Source of the DNA: Xestospongia bergquistia
Lineage: Eukaryota > Porifera > Demospongiae > Haplosclerida > Petrosiidae
DNA: 64,000 nucleotides
Reading direction: 5' to 3'
Assembly: GCA_963965975.1 (NCBI GenBank)
Contig: OZ014411.1
Span: 27,948,249 to 28,012,248 of the forward strand
Positions 31,547-41,570 of this stretch are shown here, in pieces. The position numbers and the translations under genes were made by a program. How positions within the stretch are numbered: the first letter of the stretch is position 1; each line of letters opens with the position of its first letter. The notes beneath the pieces were generated by a model, which saw only the letters and a program-made list of their open reading frames with translations, did no database searches and was not told where the DNA came from.

Positions 31547-32038
31547 ATGGACACCTCGTACACAGAGAGTCCTACCTGGATCAAGAAAATGAAAATGCGT
31601 TTTGCCATTTTGGATGTAGACAAAGATGGTGTTATTGATAATACAGACGTAGCTCTTGCGGCTAGGAAATTGGCTGCCTATAGAAACGAAGGTCAAGATG
31701 AGGAAAAGCGCTACTATGAAATAATTCAAGCTATTTCGCTCGTTGACGAAACAGGAGTTACTGAAAAGGAGTTTATAGAACGTGCAAAAAAATTTGTTTC
31801 TGAACCAGATGCTAAAGAACGTGTGAAAGCAATAATGGATGCGACGTTTAAGATCATGGATGCTACAGGCGATGGAATTGTATCCTATGAAGAATTTTTG
31901 CAATTTCATAAATCCTTAAACGTTGAACAAGAAGTGATCGATAAATTTTTCGAGTCAGTTGACATCAATGGAGATGGGGTTATTAATTATCGAGAGAATT
32001 CTGCAAACTTTACCAAGTTCTTTTTCTCACCTGACTAG
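31547..32038 (+). CDS. EF-hand calcium-binding protein, SCP/photoprotein-like (163 aa)
   Basis: The only intact member of the family on the plus strand. It starts at Met-Asp-Thr-Ser-Tyr. EF loop 1 Asp-Val-Asp-Lys-Asp-Gly, loop 3 Asp-Ala-Thr-Gly-Asp-Gly and loop 4 Asp-Ile-Asn-Gly-Asp-Gly are present and site 2 is degenerate. The third loop resembles that of the pseudogenes at 26840 and 29072, placing them in one subgroup. It has the flank repeat downstream and no UGT in front, so it appears to have been inverted out of the usual cassette. Confidence 0.9.
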   Translation: MDTSYTESPTWIKKMKMRFAILDVDKDGVIDNTDVALAARKLAAYRNEGQDEEKRYYEIIQAISLVDETGVTEKEFIERAKKFVSEPDAKERVKAIMDATFKIMDATGDGIVSYEEFLQFHKSLNVEQEVIDKFFESVDINGDGVINYRENSANFTKFFFSPD

Positions 32039-32419
32039 GTGACTATTAATAACTTCAAGAAAGGACTTGTGACTTACTTTGATAATAACATGTTGTAATA
32101 TAACAAATATGACCACCCCATAAATAAATCACTCCTGTGAAACCTTATATGTGTTATATTATAAATTGTATATCTTTTCAGTTCAGTTCAGTCAGTGTTC
32201 TTATCAATATTATAGTCCTTTGTATTAACATTATTACTTTTCCTCTGTTTCATCGCATGCTCAGTTAACAATGTTTGATACACAATAGCCATATTATGCA
32301 CAATGTAGTCTATTTCTTTATTGTAGTCTGTTTGCACTTCACTGACAAACAAGGTTAGGGCATTTGTTACTTCATGACATCAAGGTCTATATTGCTGTCT
32401 AATGTTTATACCTTGTTAT

Positions 32420-32892
32420 CAGGCATGGTGCCAAGTAATTAGTACTTGTACTTAAGTCCTTCCTTCATTTCTGCAGAGTACTTGTACTTATACTCAAGTA
32501 CTGTGCTATGTACTTGCAAGTGCTTAAATACTTGTAAGTACTTTGAAGTACCTTTAAGTCCTTTTAATGTTAAGATCAAAGGTGTTACCTCTTCATACTT
32601 GACTGCATCAAAATAGAGGTCAAAGTTATCTCATGAGCAGTCATGCATATATAAGTAGATGGACAACTTGTTCATTTTTAGTCTTTCAAAAGCATGGCTA
32701 TTTCTAGCAAAGTTCAAGCTCTACTTATTCCTATCAGTTGAAGCATTTGTACTTGTACTTGTAATTAAATACTTTTAAAAGTATTTGTACTTCAATATAT
32801 CTTCATTATTGGAGCTTGTACTTGTACTTGGAATTTTTGAAAGTACCTGTACTTTACTTAAGTCCTTACAAATGTACTTGGCCCCATGCCTG
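32420..32892. mobile_element. Non-autonomous hAT-like element (473 bp)
   Basis: Begins CAGGCATGGTGCCAAGTA and ends TACTTGGCCCCATGCCTG, imperfect terminal inverted repeats, with many TACTTGTACTT subrepeats inside. The flanks are CTTGTTAT and TTTGTTAT, an 8-base target duplication with one mismatch. The paralogous flank at 28294-28307 shows the empty site. No coding capacity. Family inferred from the 8-bp duplication and CAG...CTG-type ends. Confidence 0.8.
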
Positions 32893-33009
32893 TTTGTTAT
32901 ATCAGTAGGCAACAATAGGATGTTAATAATAAATACTAATTAGTATTAATTGTAATTTATCTGCGTTTTAATGTTTTTCATTTTAAAAATGTCATTGTAT
33001 CAAAAACAT

Positions 33010-33075
33010 ACTAAGTCATAAGTCTCTTCTTACAGTTATTAATAGTTAGCTACAAAGATCTTAGTAAAGCATTCT
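33010..33075 (-). pseudogene. EF-hand 3' fragment
   Basis: Copy of 28430-28495: end of the EF-hand coding region and its 3' UTR on the minus strand. Too short to code. Confidence 0.55.
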
Positions 33076-33157
33076 AATCATGTTATCAATAACAGTCCTG
33101 TCTTATCTGTCTTAATAATTCATGACAATGTAATCATTGCTACTCCTTCTACTATAC

Positions 33158-33315
33158 AAGTGAGTCATTTATTAAGAGGCAGTGGAGGAACTAAGAAACA
33201 GTGTTACTGATAGAACTATAATTATGTAGCATATGATCATGGTGTCCCTTCATTTATTGGCTAAAACTGGAAATTTGTACAACATTATAATATTTATGTA
33301 TGGTTAGTCATATGT
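33158..33315 (+). pseudogene. UGT C-terminal tail fragment
   Basis: Matches Ser-His-Leu-Leu-Arg through the membrane anchor (TATAATATTTATGTATGGTTAG) of the intact UGT with frame breaks. It is then lost in a TA-rich tract. Confidence 0.7.
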
Positions 33316-33388
33316 GTATGTATATATACAAATAATATATTACATATATATATATAATGTATCTTTAAATATAAACATACATACATAC

Positions 33389-33446
<58 letters not shown>

Positions 33447-33460
33447 AAGATACATTATGT
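33316..33460. repeat. TA-rich microsatellite tract
   Basis: Long (TA)n run at about 33390-33440, flanked by imperfect palindromic AATATAAAGATACATTAT-type sequence. Confidence 0.9.
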
Positions 33461-33949
33461 CCTTACTAATAATAGTAAGTATATTGTTAAAAGAAAATAA
33501 AATGTCATTTTCATTATTGTACATCTTTCAGTACTTAGTGAAGTCTTGTCATATTTTGTCAGTTCACTGTATTTGGAAGTAAGTACTTCTCATTATAAAT
33601 TTTATTCATTTGCATTATTATTATTTTATTGTATTTAATTTATATTTTCAATAAGTTATTTTGAAATAAATTGAACAACATAAAGTTACCTCAGAACTAT
33701 TAAAACATTACACAATTATTAGCTACATCAATAATTAGTGTAGTAAGTATACTTACAATATATACAATATGACAATGTCCATGTTTATAATGTATATATG
33801 AACAAGTTTATATATATATATTGTACATTTGTTCTTTATTAATAATAGTAATATTTTCTTTAAAAAATTTTTTTCTAGTTATCAAAGATTATTATTATTG
33901 CAGATTCTTCAGAATGACTAGTTTCAATGTTGTCTTGTCATTATTGTAT

Positions 33950-34061
33950 TAGTCTGCCACACCCCCTTACTTCTAATCTTCTTGGCCCTTGTTATAATCA
34001 GTCTACTATCAGGGCTCATCAGTTCACTGTACTTGCTACTACAGAGTATCTCTCATCAAAG
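33950..34061 (+). promoter_or_regulatory. Conserved promoter-proximal block of the Cys-module gene
   Basis: AGTCTGCCACACCCCCTTA followed by TTCTAATCTT lies about 110 bases before the start and is preserved in front of the exon 1 relics at 51090 and 60421. CACACCC is a KLF/Sp-type box. Conservation may be purely by descent. Confidence 0.4.
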
Positions 34062-35509
34062 ATGTTCCTCTTCACCACAATACTTGTTATAATTACTACT
34101 TGCTATGGAGTTTACTGTACATCTAGTAAGTTTGAATGAATTATATAATATTATGTTCTTTGTTGTGTATCAATAGATTATGACACAATGAGAGAGCTTT
34201 CAGGTCAAAACTGTTTCTATCACTTGATGTGTCCTCACATTGTATACTGTAGTCAAGAACCAGAAAACTGCAGTAAGTATTCATTGTAAATTAATATTAC
34301 CAAACTAAGAATTCTTACTCTAAAGTGAAACTTCTTAAATTTCATATGCTATACATCATCTTAATGTATTATATATAGTTTGTACAAGCTAGTATCTCTC
34401 TGCATCGAAAAAGATACATTATGATTGCTTCATTGTATCTGTTCTATAATTGGTACTATATTAATATTATTTAATATTCAATTTATAGGATATCCAGGGC
34501 CAAAAGTACCTGGAATGTTAACACTTAGAGACATTATTGGCTGTAAGTAACAATATAATGTATCTAGATATAACAGACATGTGTTGTAGTGGAGGTGATG
34601 ATACAACAGAAATTACAAGTTCATTGTGACTATATCACTGACTGTCCTGTGTATTGTAATAGTTCTCCTAATACATGTAGTAAGTATATAATACTAACTT
34701 ATCATATGAACTTGTAATGTGTTACTATAGATATTATGAAATCTGAGATCTCTTCAACTAATTCACAAATATTAATTGAATTAAATCAAGCTAATGAGAT
34801 CAATACAGATTATTGTTTCTATTCTACAATATGTCCATATATTTGGTACTGTAGTCAACATAGTATAGAATGTAGTAAGTTATATCTATATATTATTATA
34901 ATGTGTCATATTGATATACTTATAGAAAATAAAGCATCATCTGTGGATAGTATTGGTAAGTTCTCTGTTAATATATGAATGAGTTTTAAACATGCAAGCT
35001 TTTCATTGCCTTGTATAATAGCATGGAACAGCTCCTTTCTAAATATTAAGAGAACATTTAATAAATTTTTACTATTACTTCAAATCTGTAAATAAGGGCT
35101 CTTTAAACCATAATATATGTCATCATTTGATAAACTATTTTCTCTTCCATTCTATATAGGTGACATGCCTATTAACATGTCCTATTGTCAGCATACCAGG
35201 TACTGTCTTATCTTCTGTAGAGAACATCCAAATAGATGTGGTTAGTAGTCTATGTATTGATATACTCTCGTTATAATATTACTATTATAGATGTTCAATC
35301 TCTTCCTCCAATGATTTCTATTCCAAGTACTATTGATAAAATAGAACCAATTGATTCTAATATGGTAACTATTAAAGAGGCTAGTACAGTGACATATGTC
35401 TCACCACTAACAATGGAAGAAATAATTCAATGTAAGATAACAATTTAAAGTATTATAATAACTCTAATTTATTACAGTCATGAAAAGGATACTGGATATC
35501 AGTGAATAG
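34062..35509 (+). CDS. Nine-exon gene for a secreted protein with four Cys modules (243 aa)
   Basis: Found by joining exons: 34062-34125, 34177-34272, 34489-34542, 34590-34679, 34731-34874, 34926-34955, 35160-35240, 35291-35431, 35478-35509. Every intron is GT-AG and phase 1. The joined length is 732 bases, 243 codons plus TAG, without internal stops. Exon 1 encodes a signal peptide. Exons 2, 4, 5 and 7 each encode one module: C-x5-C-x5-C-x6-C (exons 2 and 5) or C-x5-C-x3-C-x6-C (exons 4 and 7), with the last Cys as the final complete codon. Exons 3 and 6 are short linkers without Cys. Exon 8 encodes 47 Pro/Ser/Thr/Ile-rich residues and exon 9 ten more. The order long-linker-short occurs twice, so exons 5-7 look like a duplicate of 2-4. 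Predicted extracellular and disulfide-bonded; function unknown and family not recognised. Confidence 0.8.
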
Positions 35510-37258
35510 TAATATATTAGGAGTAACTCACTATTGGATTTAACTTATAAATATAACTGACACAATTAAACAATTATATTATATTTATTATAATTAATTG
35601 TCAGTAATAACTATTGAACTGAAAAGTTACTAGTCCAATGATACTAAATTAATAGCTTCTTATGAATTTCATATCTTTTACTATGGGAGTGGTTTAAATC
35701 CTACTAAAACTCATGGGGTAAACGGTAATGGCTACTCTAACAGGATAAGAAAGTGAGGCGCAGTAAATTCTTCTGATGTACAAGACCTTGTTGATCCACC
35801 ATTACTAGTTTGTTGAAAGAAGCACAATATTTTAGAACCTAATAATAAGACTAATATGTCTCATTTACTTGAAATAAATGGTTTTAATAAGTCTATTGTT
35901 AGTGCCTTCAGAGGTAAATAATAACAGTGTTATTTAAGATCTAGTCGTATTTATTATGCAGAATAAAAGATAAGCCTTTTCATATACCAGATATCACTAT
36001 TACAACATTAATTCAAATGAGAAGAAGGTAAGTGTCTTTTATTAAAGATTATGGAGATATCATAATGAACCATTAGCTACAGTACATTAGCAGTGTACAA
36101 ACCAGTATGGTGACTGATGTCCATGTGATTAAATAATTATACTTTGTAACACCTTCTCATAATAATTATACATATTACAAAATCATCTACACAACAATGG
36201 AGATAACATTGGAAAGTTAAAGGTATTATAATTTAGTGATATAGCACTGACTTGTTGTTCACTGTTTACGATAAAACTCATGACTGTTTAATAATGTATG
36301 AAGTCTATTTCAATTGAGATTCTGTTGGCATTTATATATGTGATTATTGAAACCAGTCAATGGTTAGTATATTATTGTTATAACAACTGAAATCTATGAT
36401 TGATATAACTGATTTAGAACTAAAGGGACTAAAATAAATAACTATGATATTATTCCACAAAGTAAAAACTGTTTATCAATCTCTCTATACATCCATTTAA
36501 TCATTCATTCATCCATCTTAACATACAGATACAGCAGACATCAGTAAAGATGTGGTATCAAGTACATGCTTGTCCATAACAGCAATCAATCAGACAAACA
36601 GTAAAACTTATCCAAACAGAATTTAAAATTATCAAAAGTAAACTTAGACAATATAGACGTTATGTTAAAGAGAATGATGAGTCAGTTTTGGAGGTGACAA
36701 GGATTGCCTGTTCTAAATGTAATATTTGAAGACATCTGTGATGTATACAAAAACAACAAATAATAAATAATAAATACATTGTTTTTATATCAATCTTAAT
36801 ATTTACCAATTAATGTCCTTAAATATGTTAACACCATCACTTCAAATAGCTTGTAAATACCCTTATACACCATGACCATATTTTTTACATGTTAACATGG
36901 TATCTCTAGTTCTTGATACATTATGCTAGTCCCACACAAAATGGTGTATCACAATAATAACATGTCTATACTCTATATATTATTTTTATTTTATGTGCCT
37001 GACATTATTATCTGCCACTATGGATTGTCACATGTCCCACATCATTGATTATATCATACTATAGTATTATTGATAGTACTCTTTTATTGAAACTGAATTT
37101 CTTCACATTATAATGAAATATGTAGTCAATTTGATGTCATAATAGTGTCAATCTTATCATTGATCTACAGACAGAGAAAAGGTGAGGTAATAGATCGATT
37201 AATAGGTGGATGAATGATTAGTTGGAAGGACAACAAGAGGAAAATGATATGAATACTT
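35510..37258. other. 3' flank with exon-like relics
   Basis: Recurs in unit A (twice for its first 200 bases, then 45420-46850) and unit B (54750-56180). Two stretches look like old exons: about 35777-35914 (Leu-Leu-Glu-Ile-Asn-Gly-Phe-Asn with an in-frame TGA shared by all copies) ending at a GT, and about 36622-36729 (Gln-Tyr-Arg-Arg-Tyr-Val-Lys-Glu-Asn then a stop). They cannot be joined into one frame, so no gene is called. Confidence 0.35.
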
Positions 37259-37318
37259 ATTGCATCTGTCTCTCTCTCTGCTTCTCTCTACAGTCTCTCT
37301 CTCTCTCTCTCTCTCTCA
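37259..37318. repeat. CT-rich microsatellite
   Basis: (TC)n runs interrupted once. A shorter (TC)n occurs at 47668-47690 and about 57002-57020. Confidence 0.9.
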
Positions 37319-37379
37319 ACAATTAGAGGATGACTAAGAGAGATTGATTAGTCTTCCTAAATTAACCAATCTGTACTCA

Positions 37380-37616
37380 TACACTGTAAACATTAATATA
37401 TCATTTTATTAACTAATTTGTACCTGACATGGATGGATTACTATGGAATCTATAATTTATATGAATTACTCACTATATAATTTACTGGTATGTTATAATT
37501 TTACATACCAACAAATTATACAGTGAGTACTTCACATAAATTTTAGATTCCATAGTAATCCACTCATGTCAGGTACAAATTAGTTGTTAGAATGACATAT
37601 TAATGTTTACAGTGTA
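37380..37616. mobile_element. Long-hairpin MITE, TACACTGTAAA family
   Basis: The two halves are near-complete inverted repeats of about 110 bases around a small loop near 37490-37510. The ends are TACACTGTAAACATTAATAT and its reverse complement. A TA target duplication is possible. No coding capacity. The transcript would fold into a long imperfect hairpin. Confidence 0.85.
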
Positions 37617-38560
37617 TGTAGATTGAATAAAATATAAAGTGAAATGTTGAAAATAGTAAAAAACACTATTTGCCTACAAGTAATGTTACTAGTTTGAGAA
37701 ATAAAGAAGACAATCATGTGTAGATGTGTAGTCAACTGTCTAAGTAATTTGTTAGATAATATAATTTCATGATAAACCTGTCACTATGTGATTATTATGA
37801 TCTGACTTTGAAGTCCATGAACTGTCAATTCCATAGTAAATAGAAATCATAATGCACTATAGTGCAAAGTATTTTATAAGGATACATACAAAGTAAGTGA
37901 CTATAAATTAGTTTAAGATAATCAAGTTAACAGTATAATATATTCAATAGCAACAACACATTGTCTAGACTGATTTATGTTATATTATATAGTGTGTCAT
38001 TACAATTTACTATATATAACACCACTATTGTATCCACATGAAAATAACATAATATTAAAATAACTAATAAGCTAAGCCTTCCTTTTAACTTTCTTAGATT
38101 ATACATTATTAAGTCTATCATTCATTCAGAACACTCTTCCACGTCATGTTATAGATAGGTACAATTTACTGTAAATATACAAATACTTAACGAGAATATT
38201 TACAATTATCCTATGGTATAATCATTGAAGCCATATATGAAAATTGCATTGGACCACAATTTGATTTATCAAATGAAGAGTTTCTTGGTATACAACACAA
38301 AGATGACATTTTTGCATTATTCAGAGCATTTATTATTGACTTAACTAGTATAAAGTATATTCTCAAAAAATGTGATTATACATGATATATTACAACTGAA
38401 TTCTATTATTTATATATACTAAGTCATATGTCTTTTCTTATAGTTATTAACTTGAGAAATAGAATAGTCCTTTAAAAAATGTGATTATACATGAGATATT
38501 AGAACTACATGCTATTATCTAAACAAGTCATGAGTTTCTTCTTACAGTTATTAATAGCTA
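37617..38560. other. EF-hand 3' flank with family repeats
   Basis: Contains the UGT 3'-flank repeat remnant (37620-37760) and EF-hand flank sequence also seen at 46870-47310. Near 38400-38530 a short direct repeat of the EF-hand 3' UTR (AGTCAT...TTATAGTTATTAA) occurs twice. No gene seen. Confidence 0.45.
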
Positions 38561-39049
38561 TTAAGCTGACAAAAAGAACTTGATAAAACTTTCACAAGTC
38601 TCTTGATAATCAACGACTCCATCTCCATTGGTGTCAGCTTTATTGAAAAGTTCATCGATTATTTCTTGTTTAATGTTCAATGATTTATGAAAATGCAAGA
38701 ATTCTTCATAAGATATCACTCCATCATTATTAATATCCATGATTTTAAAAACTGCATCAGCTAATCCTTTCACACGTTCTTTAGCATCTGGCAGAGAAAC
38801 AAATTTTTTTGCTTGTTCTACGAACTCCTCTTCAGTAACTCCTTTATCATCAATTAACGAGATAGATGTAAGTACTTCATAGTAATGCTTTTCCTCATCT
38901 GGACCTTCGTTTTTATAGGCAGCTATTTTTTTAGCTACAATAGTCATGTCTGCATTATCAAGAATACCGCTATTGTCTACATCCAAATGGGAAAAACGCA
39001 ATTTCATTTTCTTGATCCAAGTAGGACTGTCAGTAAATGAGGTATCCAT
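38561..39049 (-). CDS. EF-hand calcium-binding protein, SCP/photoprotein-like (162 aa)
   Basis: Closest to the copies at 49657 and 58990. EF loop 1 Asp-Val-Asp-Asn-Ser-Gly, loop 3 Asp-Ile-Asn-Asn-Asp-Gly and loop 4 Asp-Thr-Asn-Gly-Asp-Gly; site 2 is degenerate. The frame is open upstream to 39112, but the conserved start is the Met at 39049 and the extension matches the 5' UTR of paralogues. TATA-like box about 85 bases upstream. Confidence 0.88.
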   Translation of the reverse strand: MDTSFTDSPTWIKKMKLRFSHLDVDNSGILDNADMTIVAKKIAAYKNEGPDEEKHYYEVLTSISLIDDKGVTEEEFVEQAKKFVSLPDAKERVKGLADAVFKIMDINNDGVISYEEFLHFHKSLNIKQEIIDELFNKADTNGDGVVDYQETCESFIKFFLSA

Positions 39050-39128
39050 CTTGACTGATGTATGCAGATCCTCAATACAACAGAGTAGATGAAATGAGAA
39101 GAGAAATGACAAAGGAAGAGTTAACAGA

Positions 39129-39143
39129 TGCTTTTATCAGCGC
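39129..39143 (-). promoter_or_regulatory. TATA-like box of an EF-hand gene
   Basis: Minus strand reads GGCGCTGATAAAAGC, the same motif and spacing as at 25409-25422 and 50224-50235. Confidence 0.5.
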
Positions 39144-39880
39144 CACTAAATTAAATTATCATTATGATAATTTAGACAATTAATTATAAAATAATTTAAA
39201 TTCCAGAGAGTATGCAGTCTGTTGCAGTACGAGATATCTGTATAGAGCTCAACAAAACAAGCATTCTTCTAGTGATATTACATCTGATAAAATGAAGAGA
39301 CTATATAGTGTTAAAATGAGAAGCAGTCATCAAAAGAAATATCTTTTAAACATTAATTAACTAAATTGTAAGCAACAGAAATTTTGTAGTGTACAATAAT
39401 AATCATCTTATTAACATGTAGTCACAATGATGTCCTAAAATTATAGTCAAATATATTAAAGACTTCATAACATGTAATTATTTAGTATTATATGTCATCA
39501 ACTTTAACTCCATATATAATTTACTGCTAGTATAATTATAGTGATGTTTACTGTAGTATAATTGTCATATACAATATTTTTAACATGGATGTTAAATTAT
39601 TTCTACAGGAAATCTTTGATATGCCAGATTAAGACAAGTCATTACTTACAACATTATAATTTGGTATGATATGATTTACACAGCATATCTTTAATATCTC
39701 ATGTAAATATTTGTTATAAAATATTCCTAAATATAAAATACTAGCTGTCTATATCCAATACATCATCTAAGTCTTCGAAGATACAGACAATGCATATTTA
39801 TAATGATGATCTGTCTAACCATATCCTTGATAGTTTAATCATAGTAAAATGGATATAATTACATTGATAAAGGTATATAT
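39144..39880. other. Spacer
   Basis: AT-rich. No coding or repeat feature that I can support. Confidence 0.35.
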
Positions 39881-39966
39881 GTACACAATGACAAGACTTT
39901 CAGGTCAAACTTGTTTCCATTACTGGCAGATGTGTACTTACATTATTCAATAACCAGAAAACTGCA
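39881..39966 (+). pseudogene. Relic of exon 2 of the Cys-module gene
   Basis: Matches 34187-34272, including the ACACAATGA start region, Leu-Ser-Gly-Gln and the splice donor GTAAGTATTCATTGTAAAT. The third Cys is lost and a TAA stop lies before Pro-Glu-Asn-Cys. A decayed paralogous gene once stood here. Confidence 0.8.
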
Positions 39967-39999
39967 GTAAGTATTCATTGTAAATCAGTACTTCCAGAG

Positions 40000-40870
40000 T
40001 TATCCAGGTTGCTCCCTCTGCCTTTATGACCTCAGATACTGGATGTTTCAAACTTATTCATTGTATTTCCCCTGTAAGGTTACATAGTGTGAATCTTCAG
40101 CTTACCATCATTGCTCTTAATGAATGGAGTGGTAAACACGACAAATGGAATGGAAAACATGACATGTTGCCACCACTTGCTATGGATATTCATCAGAAGG
40201 CTCCTTACATCCAGCAGAGGTATGACCAGTTCCTTGAAAATACTGAAGACACTAGTTTTTGAGCTAGGCTCTTTACTATATGTACCAAAACGTCAGGTGC
40301 ATGATTTAATACTCTACCAGTGTCATCATTGAGGTTTAGGCTCAATCGGAGTTGCAGTTAGCCTGTGCCTTGATGCTTCTTTTTGCAGACCACCTTAATT
40401 GTGTGATCAACTTGCTATACTCATGATTGAAGTTGTTCTAAAAGTGAAAATCAACTGTTATACCACTCAGCATATATTACTAAAATTCAAAGGACATTTG
40501 GTTCAGCTAAAACTCCTTCAAATTTAGAGCCTTCCATATAGTCTATCAATAGAGCTGATGGTATAAGACCTGATGGCGTTACCATTGCTCCCTGGAAAAC
40601 ACGGAGAACTATAGTTTGGAATGTAACTTGCACAGATACCTATGCTCTGAGTTATATGGTACCATTGAACTAAGATCTGTAGCAGAAATGACTGAAAAGA
40701 AGAAAAAGAGTAGAATGCATTCTTGAGTCACACACATTTCTTTAGTCCAAAAGTAGTGGAGATGCATGGTGTCTTTGAGCCAGATAACTTAGAATTCCTC
40801 ACAGACCTAGCCAGATGGATTAGACTAATGACCTATGAACCTAAGGGCTATCTTATTTATGCCACCAAAT
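40000..40870 (+). mobile_element. Decayed reverse-transcriptase ORF, 3' part
   Basis: Many stops and frameshifts, but recognisable blocks in order: Ala-Arg-Leu near 40263, Leu-Pro-Val-Ser-Ser-Leu-Arg-Phe-Arg-Leu near 40315-40345, Arg-Pro-Asp-Gly-Val-Thr-Ile-Ala-Pro-Trp near 40570-40595, and Trp-Asn-Val-Thr-Cys-Thr-Asp-Thr-Tyr-Ala near 40617-40650. These follow the pattern seen after the polymerase domain in many animal retroelement ORFs (recognised from memory). The N-terminal polymerase part is absent. Confidence 0.65.
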
Positions 40871-41285
40871 AAGGAATGATTAGTTCTGTTTAAATTCCTT
40901 GCCTCTTGTTTTTATTAATTAATTTAATAAATAAATAAACATTCTTTTTTTATTAATTATCCAACATTTATTTTATTATTGAATACACTCATAAGTGATA
41001 TATGTTTATTTACAGTGTATACATTATTACATGTCAAAGTTTAAAATTTTATTTAATTAAATTTTATGAATATTTACACGTATTACAAAGGGAGGGGGGT
41101 TAGGAATGAAGTTTAAGTTGGGGGGGGGGGGGGGGCTGACCTTATATTTAGTTGCATTATAATATTAAAGAATCAAATGACCAAAAAATTAATTCGTCTG
41201 TCGTTAAAGGGAACAAACTCTTTAGCTATTTCTAATAAGTTTATGTTATCAGTACAGTCCTTATGTGTATGTAACAGCATGACAT
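40871..41285. other. AT-rich spacer with G-tract
   Basis: Very AT-rich until about 41080, then G-rich patches with a run of about 15 G at 41121-41135. Left edge of the tandem duplication follows at 41286. Confidence 0.5.
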
Positions 41286-41400
41286 GGTTTAGTTGTTCTT
41301 TGGTCATAGTACTTTGTAGGTAATTTTTTTAGTCAGTGTAAGGCTGCATTCCGCTGTAGCAGAAGTCATTGGTATGGTTAGATACAGTCTAATTAGGTTA

Positions 41401-41545
41401 ACACAATAACCACTTCAGTTAAGCAGTTATTGTGTACATATATATAGTTTTGAGTGCAAATCAGGGGGGCTTAGCCCCCCTTTGACTTAAAATTGGGGGC
41501 TGGGCTTCAGCTCCCCCTGCCCTCCCCCCCCCCCTTTCCTACCCT
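41401..41545. repeat. Cluster of three hairpins at the duplication edge
   Basis: ACACAATAAC...GTTATTGTGT (about 41401-41436), AGGGGGGCTTAGCCCCCCT (about 41463-41481) and GGGGGCTG...CAGCTCCCC (about 41496-41518), followed by a C/T-rich run. Present at the left of every unit (51740-51880, 61075-61200). The C/T run and TCTCCATTAACATAAGTG recur right at the unit junctions (51573-51625, 60904-60957). Confidence 0.8.
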
Positions 41546-41570
41546 TATGTCTCCATTAACATAAGTGTAG

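Noticed and set aside
33294-33524. Tyr/Ile-rich minus-strand frame of 76 codons
   Set aside because: It is a translation of a (TA)n microsatellite.
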